Shown here piece after piece: positions 34,601 through 46,800 of a DNA stretch of 64,000 nt. Within the stretch, counting starts at the first letter, position 1. Each line of letters opens with the position of its first letter. The notes under the pieces are model-generated. The model saw only the letters and a list, made by a program, of their open reading frames with translations, had not been told where the DNA came from and ran no database searches. A program made the position numbers and the translations under genes. Source of the stretch: Solimonas sp040754295 (GTDB lineage: Bacteria > Pseudomonadota > Gammaproteobacteria > Nevskiales > Nevskiaceae); NCBI GenBank assembly GCA_040754295.1, contig JBFMCQ010000012.1, positions 15,155 to 79,154 of the forward strand. The letters are read 5' to 3'.

Positions 34601-35497
34601 ATGTGGTTCAAGAACTTCACCATCTATCGCCTGCCGCCCGGCTGGTCGCGCACGCCCGGGCAGATCGAAGCGACGCTCACCGGGTTTCCGTTGCAGCCGT
34701 GCACCGGACTGGCGCTGCAGAGCCGCGGCTTCGTGCCGGTCAATGATGCCGGGCAATTCGCGTACGCGCAGGAAAAGCAGGTGCTCGTCACGATGGGCAG
34801 CGAGGACAAGCTGCTGCCCGCGGCGGTGGTCAACCAGACCGCCGGCGAGCGCATCCAGAAGCTCGAAAACGAGAAAGGCTTCAAGCTCGGCCGCAAGGCC
34901 AAGCGCGAAATCAAGGAGCAGGTCGCCGCGGAGCTGACGCCGCGCGCGTTCTCGCGCCGCCGCGAAACGCGCGGCTGGCTCGACTTCGACGGCGGCTGGC
35001 TGATCGTCGACACGGCCTCGGCGACGCGTGCCGACGAATTCACCGAAACGCTGCGCAACGCGCTCGGCGAGCTGCCGGTGACGCCGCTGCAGTCGGAGCC
35101 GTCGATGAGCGCGCTGATGACGCAGTGGCTCGCCGGCCGCGAGGCGCCGGGCGCCTTCGATCTCGACGACGAGTGCGAGCTGACCGCCACCGACGAGCAC
35201 AAATCGACTGTGCGCTACCTGCGCCACGCGCTCGACGGCAAGGACATCGCCGGGCACCTGTCCAACGGCAAGGTGGCGATGCGCCTGGCGCTGACCTGGA
35301 AAGACCGCGTGAGCTTCGTCGTCGACGACAAGCTGCAGCTGCGCCGCGTGAAGCGGCTCGACATGGAGCGCGTGCGCGAGGAATCCGACGGTCTGCCGCC
35401 GGAGCAGCAGTTCGAGATCGACTTCGCGCTGATGAGCGGCGAATACGCGGCGCTGCTCAAGGACCTGGCCGAGGCCGTCAACGCCGCGCGCAACTGA
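34601..35497 (+). CDS. rdgC: Recombination-associated protein RdgC
   Basis: The protein has 298 residues, the normal length. It shows the family start MWFKNFTIYRL, then GFVPVNDAGQFAYAQ, KLLPAAVVNQ, REIKEQVAAELTPRAFSRR and DLDDECELTATDE. RdgC forms a ring around duplex DNA and modulates RecA. The gene stands alone, divergent from the cold-shock gene. Confidence 0.96.
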   Translation: MWFKNFTIYRLPPGWSRTPGQIEATLTGFPLQPCTGLALQSRGFVPVNDAGQFAYAQEKQVLVTMGSEDKLLPAAVVNQTAGERIQKLENEKGFKLGRKAKREIKEQVAAELTPRAFSRRRETRGWLDFDGGWLIVDTASATRADEFTETLRNALGELPVTPLQSEPSMSALMTQWLAGREAPGAFDLDDECELTATDEHKSTVRYLRHALDGKDIAGHLSNGKVAMRLALTWKDRVSFVVDDKLQLRRVKRLDMERVREESDGLPPEQQFEIDFALMSGEYAALLKDLAEAVNAARN

Positions 35498-35750
35498 ATC
35501 CGCAGCAGCGGCGCGGACGCGCGGGGCGGCTTCATTCATTCACGCTTTCCGCCGCGTTCTCTGCGGTGAACGATCGCGCGTGCCGGCTGGCGATTGCCGG
35601 GTCGGACGTTGGTCCTGCAAGGCCGGCCCACGTCCGGCGTGCATTCACGGCGCGAATGGATCCTCATCCAAATTCGTCAATGGATTTATGGATGGCAGGC
35701 GGCGTACCGTGTGATCCTTTCCAACGGGCACGACCCCGACGGGTATCGAG

Positions 35751-36443
35751 ATGGGCGCCATTTATCTGATCCGCCACGGCCAGGCCTCGTTCGGCACCGG
35801 CAACTACGATCGGCTGTCGGAAACCGGCTTCGAGCAGGCGCGCGTGCTCGGCGAGAGTCTGCGCACGCGCGTGCCGGCCGCCGATCTGGTCATCTGCGGC
35901 AACATGCGCCGGCATTGCGAGACCGCGCGCACCGCGCTCGATGCAATGGGTCGACCGGCGCAGTGGGAGGAGGACGGCGGCTGGGCCGAATACGACCACG
36001 TCGCCGTGCTGCGCGCGTTCAAGCCGGCATGGGCGGATCAGGCGCGCCTGACGGCGGAATTGATGGCCCTGCCCGATCCGCGCCGCGCGTTTCAGGAGGC
36101 GTTCGAGCAGGCGATCGCGCGCTGGGTCGGCGGGCAGCACAACGACGACTACCCGGAGAGCTGGTCGGGCTTCTGCACACGCATCGAGCAGGCGCTCAAC
36201 CGCCTGCACCAACGTCTCGGCAAATCGCAGACCGCACTGGTGTTCACCTCCGGCGGACCGATCACGGCCGTCGTGCAGCGCCTGCTGCGGCTCGGCGACG
36301 AGCGCACGTTCCGGCTGAACTGGACACTCGCCAACGCGGCGCTGACCAAACTGATCTACTCGAGCCGCGGCCTCTATCTGTCGACGCTCAACGACCACGC
36401 GCACTTCGAAGGCGCGCATGCGCACCTGATCACTTATCGGTAG
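35751..36443 (+). CDS. Histidine phosphatase superfamily protein
   Basis: The protein has 230 residues. The catalytic LIRHGQASFG (His about residue 8) and the second-half VFTSGGPITAV, where the usual SHGG-type His is replaced by Ser-Gly-Gly, place it in the phosphoglycerate-mutase-like superfamily. The acid/base Glu is probably in the central insert. The substrate is unknown; the long central insert (residues ~90-150) is common in bacterial phosphatases of this group. A weak ribosome site precedes the ATG. Confidence 0.85.
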   Translation: MGAIYLIRHGQASFGTGNYDRLSETGFEQARVLGESLRTRVPAADLVICGNMRRHCETARTALDAMGRPAQWEEDGGWAEYDHVAVLRAFKPAWADQARLTAELMALPDPRRAFQEAFEQAIARWVGGQHNDDYPESWSGFCTRIEQALNRLHQRLGKSQTALVFTSGGPITAVVQRLLRLGDERTFRLNWTLANAALTKLIYSSRGLYLSTLNDHAHFEGAHAHLITYR

Positions 36444-36502
36444 AACGTGACAGAATCCGCGCTTCGCGGAGTACGCGAACCAGTGGCCGTGATGTAGAAG
36501 CA

Positions 36503-37027
36503 GTGACCGAGGTCCGCAGCTTCCCGCCGGTGGCGCGCGCGGATGCGCGTGTGCTCGTGCTCGGCAGCATGCCGGGCGTGGCCTCGCTCGCCGCGCAACA
36601 GTACTACGCGCACCCGCGCAACGCGTTCTGGCCGATCATGGCCGAGCTGACCGGCGTCGCCGCACAGGCGCACTACGCCGAGCGGCTCGCCGGACTGCAG
36701 CGCGCGCACATCGCGCTCTGGGACGTGCTCCAATCCTGCGTGCGCGCCGGCAGCCTCGATACGTCGATCGATGAATCGAGCATCGTCGCCAACGACTTCG
36801 CGGCGTTCTTCGAGCGCCATCGCCGCATCACCCACGTCTTCTTCAATGGCTCGAAGGCGGCCGAGGCGTTCCGCCGCCATGTGCTGCCCCGGCTCGACGG
36901 ATTGCGCCTGCCGATGCAGCGGCTGCCGTCGACGAGCCCGGCGAACGCGTCCTACAGCCTGGCACGCAAGCTCGAGCACTGGCGCGCCGTGATCGACGCG
37001 GCCGGTGGCCGTGCCCAACGGTCGTGA
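36503..37027 (+). CDS. DNA-deoxyinosine glycosylase (uracil-DNA glycosylase superfamily, family 6 type)
   Basis: The protein has 174 residues. The N-terminal VLVLGSMPGVASLAAQQYYA followed by HPRNAFWPIMAEL and the later HVFFNGSKAAEAF and RLPSTSPANASYS are those of hypoxanthine (deoxyinosine) DNA glycosylase. It removes deaminated adenine from DNA. The start is GTG at 36503 directly before TEVRSFPPV. It follows the phosphatase gene by 59 bp. Confidence 0.87.
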   Translation: MTEVRSFPPVARADARVLVLGSMPGVASLAAQQYYAHPRNAFWPIMAELTGVAAQAHYAERLAGLQRAHIALWDVLQSCVRAGSLDTSIDESSIVANDFAAFFERHRRITHVFFNGSKAAEAFRRHVLPRLDGLRLPMQRLPSTSPANASYSLARKLEHWRAVIDAAGGRAQRS

Positions 37028-37152
37028 TTGCCGCCGGGCGGTCGTGATTCGGATCAGCGAGACACTCGGCAGTATCGCCCGCGTCGATCCGGGGCTTGCC
37101 GATCGCGGCGGATGCGGCGACAGTGTCGCTCCCCTCCCCGACGGACGCTGCC

Positions 37153-37530
37153 ATGCGCATCCTGCACACGATGATCCGCGTCGGCGATCTCGACCGCTCG
37201 ATCGCCTTCTATACCGAGGTGCTCGGCATGAAGCTGCTGAGTCGCAAGGACTATCCCGGCGGCAGGTTCACGCTCGCCTTCGTCGGCTTCGGCGACGGCG
37301 GTGCCGAGATCGAGCTGACCTACAACTACGGCGTCGAGCGCTACGAGCCGGGCACGGGCTTCGGCCACATCGCCGTCGAGGTCGACGACGCCTACGAGGC
37401 TTGCGAGCTCGTCAGGCAGCGCGGCGGCAAGGTCACGCGCGCGGCCGGGCCGATGCAGCACGGCACGACGGTGATCGCCTTCGTCGAAGACCCGGACGGG
37501 TACAAGATCGAGTTCATCCAGAAGAAATAG
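37153..37530 (+). CDS. gloA: Lactoylglutathione lyase (glyoxalase I)
   Basis: The protein has 125 residues. It converts the methylglyoxal-glutathione hemithioacetal to S-lactoylglutathione. The metal ligands of Ni-type GloA are visible: His5 (MRILHT), Glu in AEIELTYN, His in GFGHIAVEV and Glu in YKIEFIQ. FYTEVLGMKLLSRKDYPGG is a family signature. It converges with ureG. Confidence 0.95.
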   Translation: MRILHTMIRVGDLDRSIAFYTEVLGMKLLSRKDYPGGRFTLAFVGFGDGGAEIELTYNYGVERYEPGTGFGHIAVEVDDAYEACELVRQRGGKVTRAAGPMQHGTTVIAFVEDPDGYKIEFIQKK

Positions 37531-37606
37531 CGTGGCTGCAGGCCGCGCCGGAGGAGATCGATGGACGCGCGGCAGCCGGCCTTCCGGCAAGCACTACACC
37601 GGCGCA

Positions 37607-38224
<618 letters not shown>

Positions 38225-38229
38225 CGGGC

Positions 38230-38886
38230 TCAGCTCCTGAACAGACGGGAATACTGGGTTTCGTGGCGGCTGCTGGCGAGCGCGAGCAGCGGCGCCTGCG
38301 TCGACAGCGCGTCGTCGCCGAGCGCCTGCGCCCGCACCACCGTCGCGGCGATGCGTGTCCGCAGCGCCAGCAGCAGGCGCTGGCCGGCGAGCTGGCCCAG
38401 CGGCAGCGCCTTGATCGCCGCCATCACCTGGTTCTCGGCCCAGCCGTAGAGATAGCCGTGCAGCGCCGCGAGCGGCGCGATGGTCCAGCAGGCGCTCGCC
38501 CAGGCATGCGCGGCCGGGTAGCACAGGTCCTCGCCTGGCAGCGGATCGGCGTGCCCGAGTCCGCACAGCAGCCGGCGCAGCGAATAGCCCATCTGCAGCG
38601 TCTCGGCGCGCAGCTCGCGGGTCTCACGCGTGGCGATGAACTCGTCGTTCCAGCGCGCGTAGCGGGACCCGTCGCCGGCATCCCAGGCGGCGCGCAGGCG
38701 CAGCCACAGCGGCGCTTCGTAGCGGCCGAGCACCAGTGTCAGCACGTCGCCGATCCAGACGGCTGCGCTGTGCGCGTCGTGCACGTCGCCGTCCTCGATC
38801 GCGCGCTCCAGCCCCTGCGAATAGCTGTAGGCGCCGACCGGCAGCGCGGGGCTCGACAGTTGCAGCAGCGCGCCGGGGTCGCTCAT
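38230..38886 (-). CDS. ureF: Urease accessory protein UreF
   Basis: The protein has 218 residues. It shows LLQLSSPALPVGAYSYSQGLE, RETRELRAETLQMGYSL, and HGYLYGWAENQVMAAIKALPLGQ. The helical protein bridges UreD and UreG in the activation complex. The ATG overlaps the ureE stop (ATGA). Confidence 0.96.
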   Translation of the reverse strand: MSDPGALLQLSSPALPVGAYSYSQGLERAIEDGDVHDAHSAAVWIGDVLTLVLGRYEAPLWLRLRAAWDAGDGSRYARWNDEFIATRETRELRAETLQMGYSLRRLLCGLGHADPLPGEDLCYPAAHAWASACWTIAPLAALHGYLYGWAENQVMAAIKALPLGQLAGQRLLLALRTRIAATVVRAQALGDDALSTQAPLLALASSRHETQYSRLFRS

Positions 38887-39446
38887 CGGCGGAAGCTCAG
38901 CGCGGAGAAGTCGGGTCCGGAGCGGCGGGCGTGCGCCTCCTGCGACAGGCGCTCGCCGAGCGCGCCGGCGGCGGCATCGTGATCGTGCCGGTGGCCGCCG
39001 CCGTAGGCGCCCGCTTCGGGCTCGAAGGCTTCGACGCACTCGGTCACGACCAGGCCCAGCCGCAGCAGCAGCTCGCGCAGCACCGGATCCTGCTCCAGCA
39101 GCAGCGCGTCCGCTGAGAGTGCCAGCGGCACGTGGCGGTTGCCGAGGTGATAGGCCGCGCGCAGCAGCGAGAAGCCGGGGTCGCTGTCATCGGAGCGTGC
39201 GGTGACGCGGTACAGCGGCTCGGCCGCCGCACGCACGACGATCCGCTCACCGCTGTCCGCCAGCAGCACCTCGCCGCTGCGCAGCAGCGTGCCGCGCGGC
39301 AGCATGAGACCGACTTCCGTGCCGTCCTCGAGCGCCGCGCGCAGGCGGCTGCGCGCGCGCTCGGCGTAGGTCAGCACGAGCACCCGCGCCCCCGGCGGCG
39401 GCGGCGCATCCGCTGCGCGCTCGATGATGTTCAGCAGCGCCGCCAT
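38883..39446 (-). CDS. ureE: Urease accessory nickel chaperone UreE
   Basis: The protein has 187 residues. It shows GLMLPRGTLLRSGEVLLADS, the conserved AYHLGNRHVPL with the dimer-interface nickel His, and a His-rich tail (GGGHRHDHD). UreE donates Ni2+ to UreG. The ATG at 39446 is preferred; a GTG at 39452 is also possible. It follows ureC by 13 bp and overlaps ureF. Confidence 0.95.
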   Translation of the reverse strand: MAALLNIIERAADAPPPPGARVLVLTYAERARSRLRAALEDGTEVGLMLPRGTLLRSGEVLLADSGERIVVRAAAEPLYRVTARSDDSDPGFSLLRAAYHLGNRHVPLALSADALLLEQDPVLRELLLRLGLVVTECVEAFEPEAGAYGGGHRHDHDAAAGALGERLSQEAHARRSGPDFSALSFRR

Positions 39447-39459
39447 CGGCACAAACCCA

Positions 39460-41166
<1,707 letters not shown>

Positions 41167-41167
41167 C

Positions 41168-41479
41168 TCAGTTCCCCAGCGGTCCCGACACTTGCGCGTT
41201 GAAGCCGTAGACGATGCGATCGCCGGCCAGCGCGACCAGCTCGACGGTGCGCGCCTGCCCCGGCTCGAAGCGCACCGCGGTGCCGGCGGCGATGTTGAGC
41301 CGGAAGCCGCGCGCGGCTTCGCGGTCGAACGCGAGCGCCGCGTTGGTTTCGAAGAAGTGGTAGTGCGAGCCGACCTGCACCGGCCGGTCGCCGGTGTTGG
41401 TCACGCTCAGCGTGATCGTTGCGCGGCCGGCGTTGAGTTCGAGTGGGCCGGATTCGGGCAGCAGTTCACCGGGAATCAT
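41168..41479 (-). CDS. ureB: Urease beta subunit UreB
   Basis: The protein has 103 residues. It shows MIPGELLPESGPLELNAGR, VQVGSHYHFFETNAALAFDR and PGQARTVELVALAG, typical of the free-standing beta subunit. It assembles with UreA and UreC into a trimer of trimers. It lies 11 bp after ureA. Confidence 0.97.
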   Translation of the reverse strand: MIPGELLPESGPLELNAGRATITLSVTNTGDRPVQVGSHYHFFETNAALAFDREAARGFRLNIAAGTAVRFEPGQARTVELVALAGDRIVYGFNAQVSGPLGN

Positions 41480-41490
41480 GGGCGCGGTCC

Positions 41491-41793
41491 CTAGGCGATG
41501 GGGTTGTGGACGGTCACGAGCTTGGTGCCGTCGGGGAAGGTCGCTTCGACCTGGATGTCCGGGATCATCTCGGCGACCCCGTCCATGACCTCGTCGCGCG
41601 TCAGCAGCCCGCGGCCGCGGCTCATCAGCTCGGCGACGCTGCGGCCGTCGCGCGCGCCTTCCATGATCTCGGCGCTGATCAGCGCGACCGCTTCCGGATA
41701 GTTCAGCTTGAGGCCGCGCGCGCGGCGCCGCTCGGCGAGCAGCGCGGCGGTGAAGATCAGCAGCTTGTCCTTCTCTCTGGGAGTGAGCTCCAT
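41491..41793 (-). CDS. ureA: Urease gamma subunit UreA
   Basis: The protein has 100 residues: MELTPREKDKLLIFTAALLA, GLKLNYPEAVALISAEIMEG and a C-terminal KLVTVHNPI. GGAG six bases before the ATG fixes the start, which overlaps the ureD stop by one base. Confidence 0.97.
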   Translation of the reverse strand: MELTPREKDKLLIFTAALLAERRRARGLKLNYPEAVALISAEIMEGARDGRSVAELMSRGRGLLTRDEVMDGVAEMIPDIQVEATFPDGTKLVTVHNPIA

Positions 41794-42659
41794 CAGGTGC
41801 TCCAGATGCGCGGGGTGAGTGCGGGAAGCCCGAACAGCGCCGGCCGCAGCTGCGCCCAGACGGCGGTGAGCGCGGCGCGCACGCGCTCGGCGCAATCGCC
41901 GAGCACGCGCACGAGCAGCAGTCCGGGCAGCGGCTGCGTGCAGCCCATGCGTAACGGCGGCGCGGCCGGAATCGCCCGGCACGCGGCGAGCAGCCCGTCG
42001 TCGAAAGCCGTGCCCAGCGCCCACAGCAGGCCGCTCACGTGCAGACCATGCCAGCCGACGACGGACTGCAGCAGCGGATCGCTGCCGTCGATGCGGCTGC
42101 GCTCGGCCCACAGCGGGCGGCCGTCGCGCACGAGCTCGATGCGCTGCGACCAGCGGCCGTGCGCGAAGCGTTCGGCGCTGGCCTTGCGCCCGAGCACGAC
42201 GATGTCCCAGCCGCAGCAGCGCGCGTCGCCGGCACAGTCGATACGCAGCGTCTGTGCGGCCTGCGCCCGATCGAAGACGATGCTCTCCTGCGGCAGCCAT
42301 TCCAGCGCGGCGCCGGCGTCGACGCGCAGCGCGACATCCTGGCGCGCACCGCAGCCGGCGGCCTTGTACCACTTGCCGGCACCCGGCGTCGTCAGCAGCG
42401 CATGCGCACCGCGCCCGACCTCGAGCGCGATCTGCAGCGCATCGCCGCCGGCGATGCCGCCGGGCGGATGCAGCAGCAGCAGCTGCGCCGGCTTCGGCCC
42501 CTGCGGGTACAGCACTTTCTGAATACGCAGCGGCCCCTCGTGCGCGCAGTGCCGCAGCACGCTGCGGCCGTCGCGCAACGCCACCGACAGCGCCAGGCGC
42601 GCGTGCCAGTGCCGTCGCGCCCGGGCCCCCGGCAAGGCGTCCGCCGGCAGCGAGCGCAT
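41793..42659 (-). CDS. ureD: Urease accessory protein UreD (UreH)
   Basis: The protein has 288 residues. It shows EGPLRIQKVLYPQGPKPAQL, HPPGGIAGGDALQIALEVG, LTTPGAGKWYKA, and EWLPQESIVFDRA, all typical. UreD is the scaffold that binds urease and UreF/UreG during nickel insertion. The ATG overlaps the stop of the small HupE-like gene by one base (TGATG), and ureA starts in its stop. Confidence 0.96.
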   Translation of the reverse strand: MRSLPADALPGARARRHWHARLALSVALRDGRSVLRHCAHEGPLRIQKVLYPQGPKPAQLLLLHPPGGIAGGDALQIALEVGRGAHALLTTPGAGKWYKAAGCGARQDVALRVDAGAALEWLPQESIVFDRAQAAQTLRIDCAGDARCCGWDIVVLGRKASAERFAHGRWSQRIELVRDGRPLWAERSRIDGSDPLLQSVVGWHGLHVSGLLWALGTAFDDGLLAACRAIPAAPPLRMGCTQPLPGLLLVRVLGDCAERVRAALTAVWAQLRPALFGLPALTPRIWST

Positions 42660-42910
42660 CAGCGCGCCTTGCGCCACAGCCAGACGCCGGCGCCCACGGC
42701 CACGGCGAGCACCAGTGCGTGCTCCGCACCGAGCCAGGCGTGCAGGAAACCGCCATGCGGACCGCTGTCGCCGTGTCCCGGGTGCGCCTGCGTCGCCGGG
42801 GCGAGCGCGAGCAGCAGATGAAACACCAGCAGCTCCAGGCGCCGACGCCGTCGCATTCGCTGCACTGCCCGAGCTGCAGGCCGCACGCGCTTGTCCATAT
42901 CGACCCTCAT
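42659..42910 (-). CDS. Small HupE/UreJ-like membrane protein (shortened)
   Basis: The protein has 83 residues. The ATG at 42910 has AGGAG eight bases upstream. A basic N-terminus is followed by a signal-like helix (LELLVFHLLLALAPATQAHP), then HPGHGDSGPHGGFLHAWLGAEHAL and one last helix. The H-x-GFLH-x3-G-x2-H pattern matches the start of the HupE/UreJ nickel/cobalt permease family, but full members have about 190 residues and six or so helices. It overlaps ureD by one base, so it belongs to the urease operon. A metal-related role is inference. Confidence 0.65.
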   Translation of the reverse strand: MRVDMDKRVRPAARAVQRMRRRRRLELLVFHLLLALAPATQAHPGHGDSGPHGGFLHAWLGAEHALVLAVAVGAGVWLWRKAR

Positions 42911-42928
42911 CACGCTCTCTCCTCTCAC

Positions 42929-43846
42929 TTACGGATTCAAAATACGCACCGCGCGCGCCGCCGCGGCCGCGCGGTTCTCGACGCCGAGCTTGGCGAACAC
43001 CTGCTCCAGGTGCTTGTTCACCGTGCGCGGGCTGATGCCGAGAATCTCGCTGATCTCGCGGTTGGATTTGCCGCGGCTGATCCAGACCAGCACGTCGGCC
43101 TCGCGCGCCGTCAATGCGAACGCCTCCTGCAGCGCGCGCTCGCAGCGGCCGGGGCTGACATCGGCGAGGCGGAACAGCAGCTCCGCGGGGCCGGTGGACG
43201 CAACGCAGCTCAGTTCCAGGCGCCGGCCGTCGATCTCGATGAAACTGCTGCCACTCTCGCCGCCGTCGGCGCGCAGCCGCAGCAGGCGCTCGACCAGCAC
43301 GTCCGGCAGGCACTGCGGCGGCGTCTGCGGGAACAGTGCGGCGAGCAGCTGTGCCGCGCGCGGCGTGCACCACTGCAGTCGGCCCTCGCGATCGGTCGAC
43401 AGCAGATAGCGGCCGGTGGCGTCGAGCGCCGCGCGCGTGCCCTGGGCGATGCGCGCATTGGCCAGATGCACGCGGATGCGCGCGAGCAGCTCGTCGACGA
43501 CGATCGGCTTGGTGACGTAGTCGACCCCGCCGGCCTCGAGCCCCTTGACGACGTGCCAGCTCTCCGCGAGGCCGGTCATGAAGATCACCGGCACGTGCAC
43601 GAGCCCCTTGTCCTGTTTGAGCCGGCGGCAGGTTTCGAAGCCGTCGATGCCGGGCATGACCGCGTCCATCAGGATCAGATCCGGCGTGATCTGCTCGACC
43701 AGCGACAGCGCGCTCATGCCGTCGGTGGCGACCAGCACGGTGACGCCGGTCTGATCGAGCGTGTCGGTCAGAAAGCTCAGGTTGCCCGGCGTGTCGTCGA
43801 CGACGAGCACGATGTCGCGGCGCGCCGGTCCGGGCTCAGCCATCAT
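42929..43846 (-). CDS. LuxR-type response regulator linked to the urease operon
   Basis: The protein has 305 residues. The receiver domain (~10-130) has IVLVVDDTPGNLSFL, the phospho-acceptor Asp in LILMDAVMPGIDG and Lys in YVTKPIVVDELL. A middle segment (~140-230) is PAS-like (DREGRLQWCTPRAAQ). The C-terminal LuxR helix-turn-helix has LTAREADVLVWISRGKSNRE, SEILGISPRTVNKHLEQVF. The ATG overlaps the end of the kinase gene by 11 bp, so it is almost certainly its partner. It is followed after 18 bp by the small HupE-like gene and ureD, so urease or urt control is likely (inference). Confidence 0.9.
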   Translation of the reverse strand: MMAEPGPARRDIVLVVDDTPGNLSFLTDTLDQTGVTVLVATDGMSALSLVEQITPDLILMDAVMPGIDGFETCRRLKQDKGLVHVPVIFMTGLAESWHVVKGLEAGGVDYVTKPIVVDELLARIRVHLANARIAQGTRAALDATGRYLLSTDREGRLQWCTPRAAQLLAALFPQTPPQCLPDVLVERLLRLRADGGESGSSFIEIDGRRLELSCVASTGPAELLFRLADVSPGRCERALQEAFALTAREADVLVWISRGKSNREISEILGISPRTVNKHLEQVFAKLGVENRAAAAARAVRILNP

Positions 43847-46800
43847 GGCGGACCTCTGCGCGCATGCCGTCGAGCAGGCTGACGTAGGCCTTCAGGTCGA
43901 ACTCGGCGACGAGCCGCTGCAGGCGCGCCGCGAACGCACCGCTGTCCGGCTCGGCGGCTTCCATCTCGCGCAGCTTGGCTTCGATGCCGCGCACGTGGCC
44001 GATGCGGCCGAGCTGCAGCAGCTCGTCGACGAAGCGCCGTACACCCGGCGGCGGGCGCTCGTCGACGTCGGGTGCGGACGCCGGCGGCGGTGGCGGCATC
44101 TCGCCGCCGTAGACCCAGCGCAGGTCGAGCAGCGCGCGCACGCGCTCGAGCAGCGCATCGATGTCGATCGGTTTGATCAGGAAGGCGTCGTGCGGCGCGT
44201 TGCGCTCACCGCCGCGGCTGTAGTCGTGCGCGTTCGCCGAGACCATCATGATCTTCGGCTGTGGCGGCTCCAGCGCGCGCAGCGCGGCGGCGACTTCCCA
44301 GCCGCTCATGCCGGGCATCGCGATGTCGAGCATCACCAGCTGCGGCCGGCATTCGCTGGCCAGCTCCAGACAGCCGAGACCGTCGGCGGCCATGAACAGC
44401 TCGAAGCCGAGCGGGCGCAGCACGCCTTCGACGAGGCCGCGGTGCACCGGATCATCGTCGGCGATCAGCACGCGCGCGCGCGGGCCGAGGTAGCCGGCGA
44501 CGCGCCGGCGCTCGTGCGCGGCCGCGCCGGCGGCGCTCGCCTCCGACAAGTACAGACGCACGAGAAAGCTGCTGCCTGCGCCCGGCGTGCTGCGCACGGA
44601 GATCTCGCCGCCCATGATCTGCACGAGGACCTTGGTGATCGTCAGGCCCAGGCCGACGCCGGGCACCGCGTGCACGCCCGGCATGCCGCCGCGCTCGAAC
44701 GGCTTGAAGATCTCATCGAGATCGTCCGGGCGAATGCCGATGCCGCTGTCGACGATCTCCAGCTCGGCCACCTGGCTGCTCGGGTAGCGCACGATCAGGC
44801 CGACGTGGCCGCGCTGCGTGTACTTGACCGCGTTGGACAGCAGGTTGATCAGGATCTGGCGCAGGCGCTTCTGGTCGGCATGCACATAGGCCGGCAGCTG
44901 CCCCGGCCGCTGGTAGCGAAACTCGATGCCCTTCGCCGCCGCCTGCACGCGGAACATGTCGGCGATCTGGTCGAGGAGCTCGGCCAGCGGCACCTTGTCG
45001 CGCGCCAGGCGCAGCAGGCCGCTTTCGATCTTGGAGATGTCGAGCAGGCCGTCGACCAGGTTCGACAGATGCGCGGCGCTGCGGCGGATCACCTGGATCG
45101 CACTCTCAGGCCGCGCGGTGCCGCGCTCGAGCAGCTGTGCGTAGCCGAGAATCGCGTTCAGCGGCGAGCGGATCTCGTGGCTCATGCCGACGATGTAGCG
45201 GCTCTTCGCTTCGTTGGCGTTCTCGGCGAGCTCCTTGGCCTTCTGCAATGCGGCGTCGGTGCGCTCGTGCGCGGCGATCTCCTCCATCAGCATCGCCGTC
45301 TGCCGCTGCGTCTCCTGCTCGGCGGCGTGGCGGCTGTGCTGCGCCAGCACCAGCAGCCAGGCCGAGACGCCGGAAACGATCAGCAGCGCGAAGAACACCA
45401 TGGCGAGGACATCGCGCACCGCCTCTGCATGCTCGGGTGCCGCGCCGACGTACTGCAGGTAGATGACGGTGAGCAGAAAGCCGATCACCAGGTTCAGCAG
45501 CACGAAGATGCCGACGAAGTGCCCGGTGCTCGGGTGCACGGCCTCGGCGACACGCTGCGGCAGCAGCCGCCGCAGTGCAAGCCCGAGCTGCTGGCCGAAA
45601 CGGCTGTCCTGCTTGCAGACGTCGTGGCAGCGCGCTTCGAGCGTGCAGCACAGCGAGCAGATCGGTCCGGCATAGGCCGGGCACAGCGCCATGTCACTGT
45701 GCTCGAACACGTTCTCGCAGATCACGCAGCGGATCTCCGGCGTCCGCTCGAAGTCGCCGGGCCTGCGCGCGATGTACCAGCGCCCGCGCGTCCGCCACGC
45801 GATCAGCGGGGCGAGCGCAAAGGCCACACCGAAGCCGAGAAACGGCGAGAGCGCCTGCGCCATCGTGCCCAGCGCGCCGACGAAGGCGGCGGTGGACACG
45901 ATCACCGAGCCGAGCATCGCCCCGACGCCGACCGGGTTGATGTCGTACAGGTGCGCGCGCTTGAACTCGATCGCCGGCGGCGACCAGCCGACGCGCTTGT
46001 TGATGACCAGGTCCGCGGTCAGGGCGCCGATCCAGGCGACGGCGAAGTTCGCGTACAGCATCAGCACGCCTTCGATCACGCGCAGGATGCCGACTTCCAT
46101 CAGCAGCAGCGCCAGCAGCACGTTGAACACCAGCCAGACCACGCGGCCCGGATGCGCGTGCGTGAGCCGCGAGAAGAAGTTCGACCAGGCGATCGAGCCG
46201 GCGTAGGCGTTGGTGACGTTGATCTTGAGCTGGCAGACGATGACGAAGACCGCGGTCAGCGCCAGCGCGACCGCCGGCGAGCCGAAGGTTTCGCCAAAGG
46301 CGACGAAGAACATCTGCGAGGGATCGGCCGCGCGCGCCTCGGGCACGCCCCGGCTCAGCGCGAAGTACGCGAGAAACGAGCCGGTGAGCAGCTTGAATCC
46401 GCCCATGAACACCCAGCCGGGGCCGCTCGTGACCGTGGCCAGCCACCAGCGCCGGCGGCCGATGCGTTCGCGGTCCGGCAGAAAGCGCAGGTAGTCGGCC
46501 TGCTCGCCGATCTGCGGCAGCAGCGACAGCAGCGTCGAGGCGCAGATCGCGAACAGCACCGGATCGAGCCCGCCGTCGGCGCTGCCGCTGCGACCCGCGA
46601 ACGCCGTCCAGCCGCCCAGGGCGCTGCCGTCGGCGAGCAAAAAACCCAGCGCGGCGAACTGCAGCAGCAGCCAGAGCGGCTGGGTCACGAACTGCACACG
46701 GCTGATCATGCGGATGCCGTAGATCGCGATCGGGATCACCACCAGCGAGCTGAAAATGTGCGCGGCCCACAGCGGAATGCCGAACACCAGTTCGAGCGCG

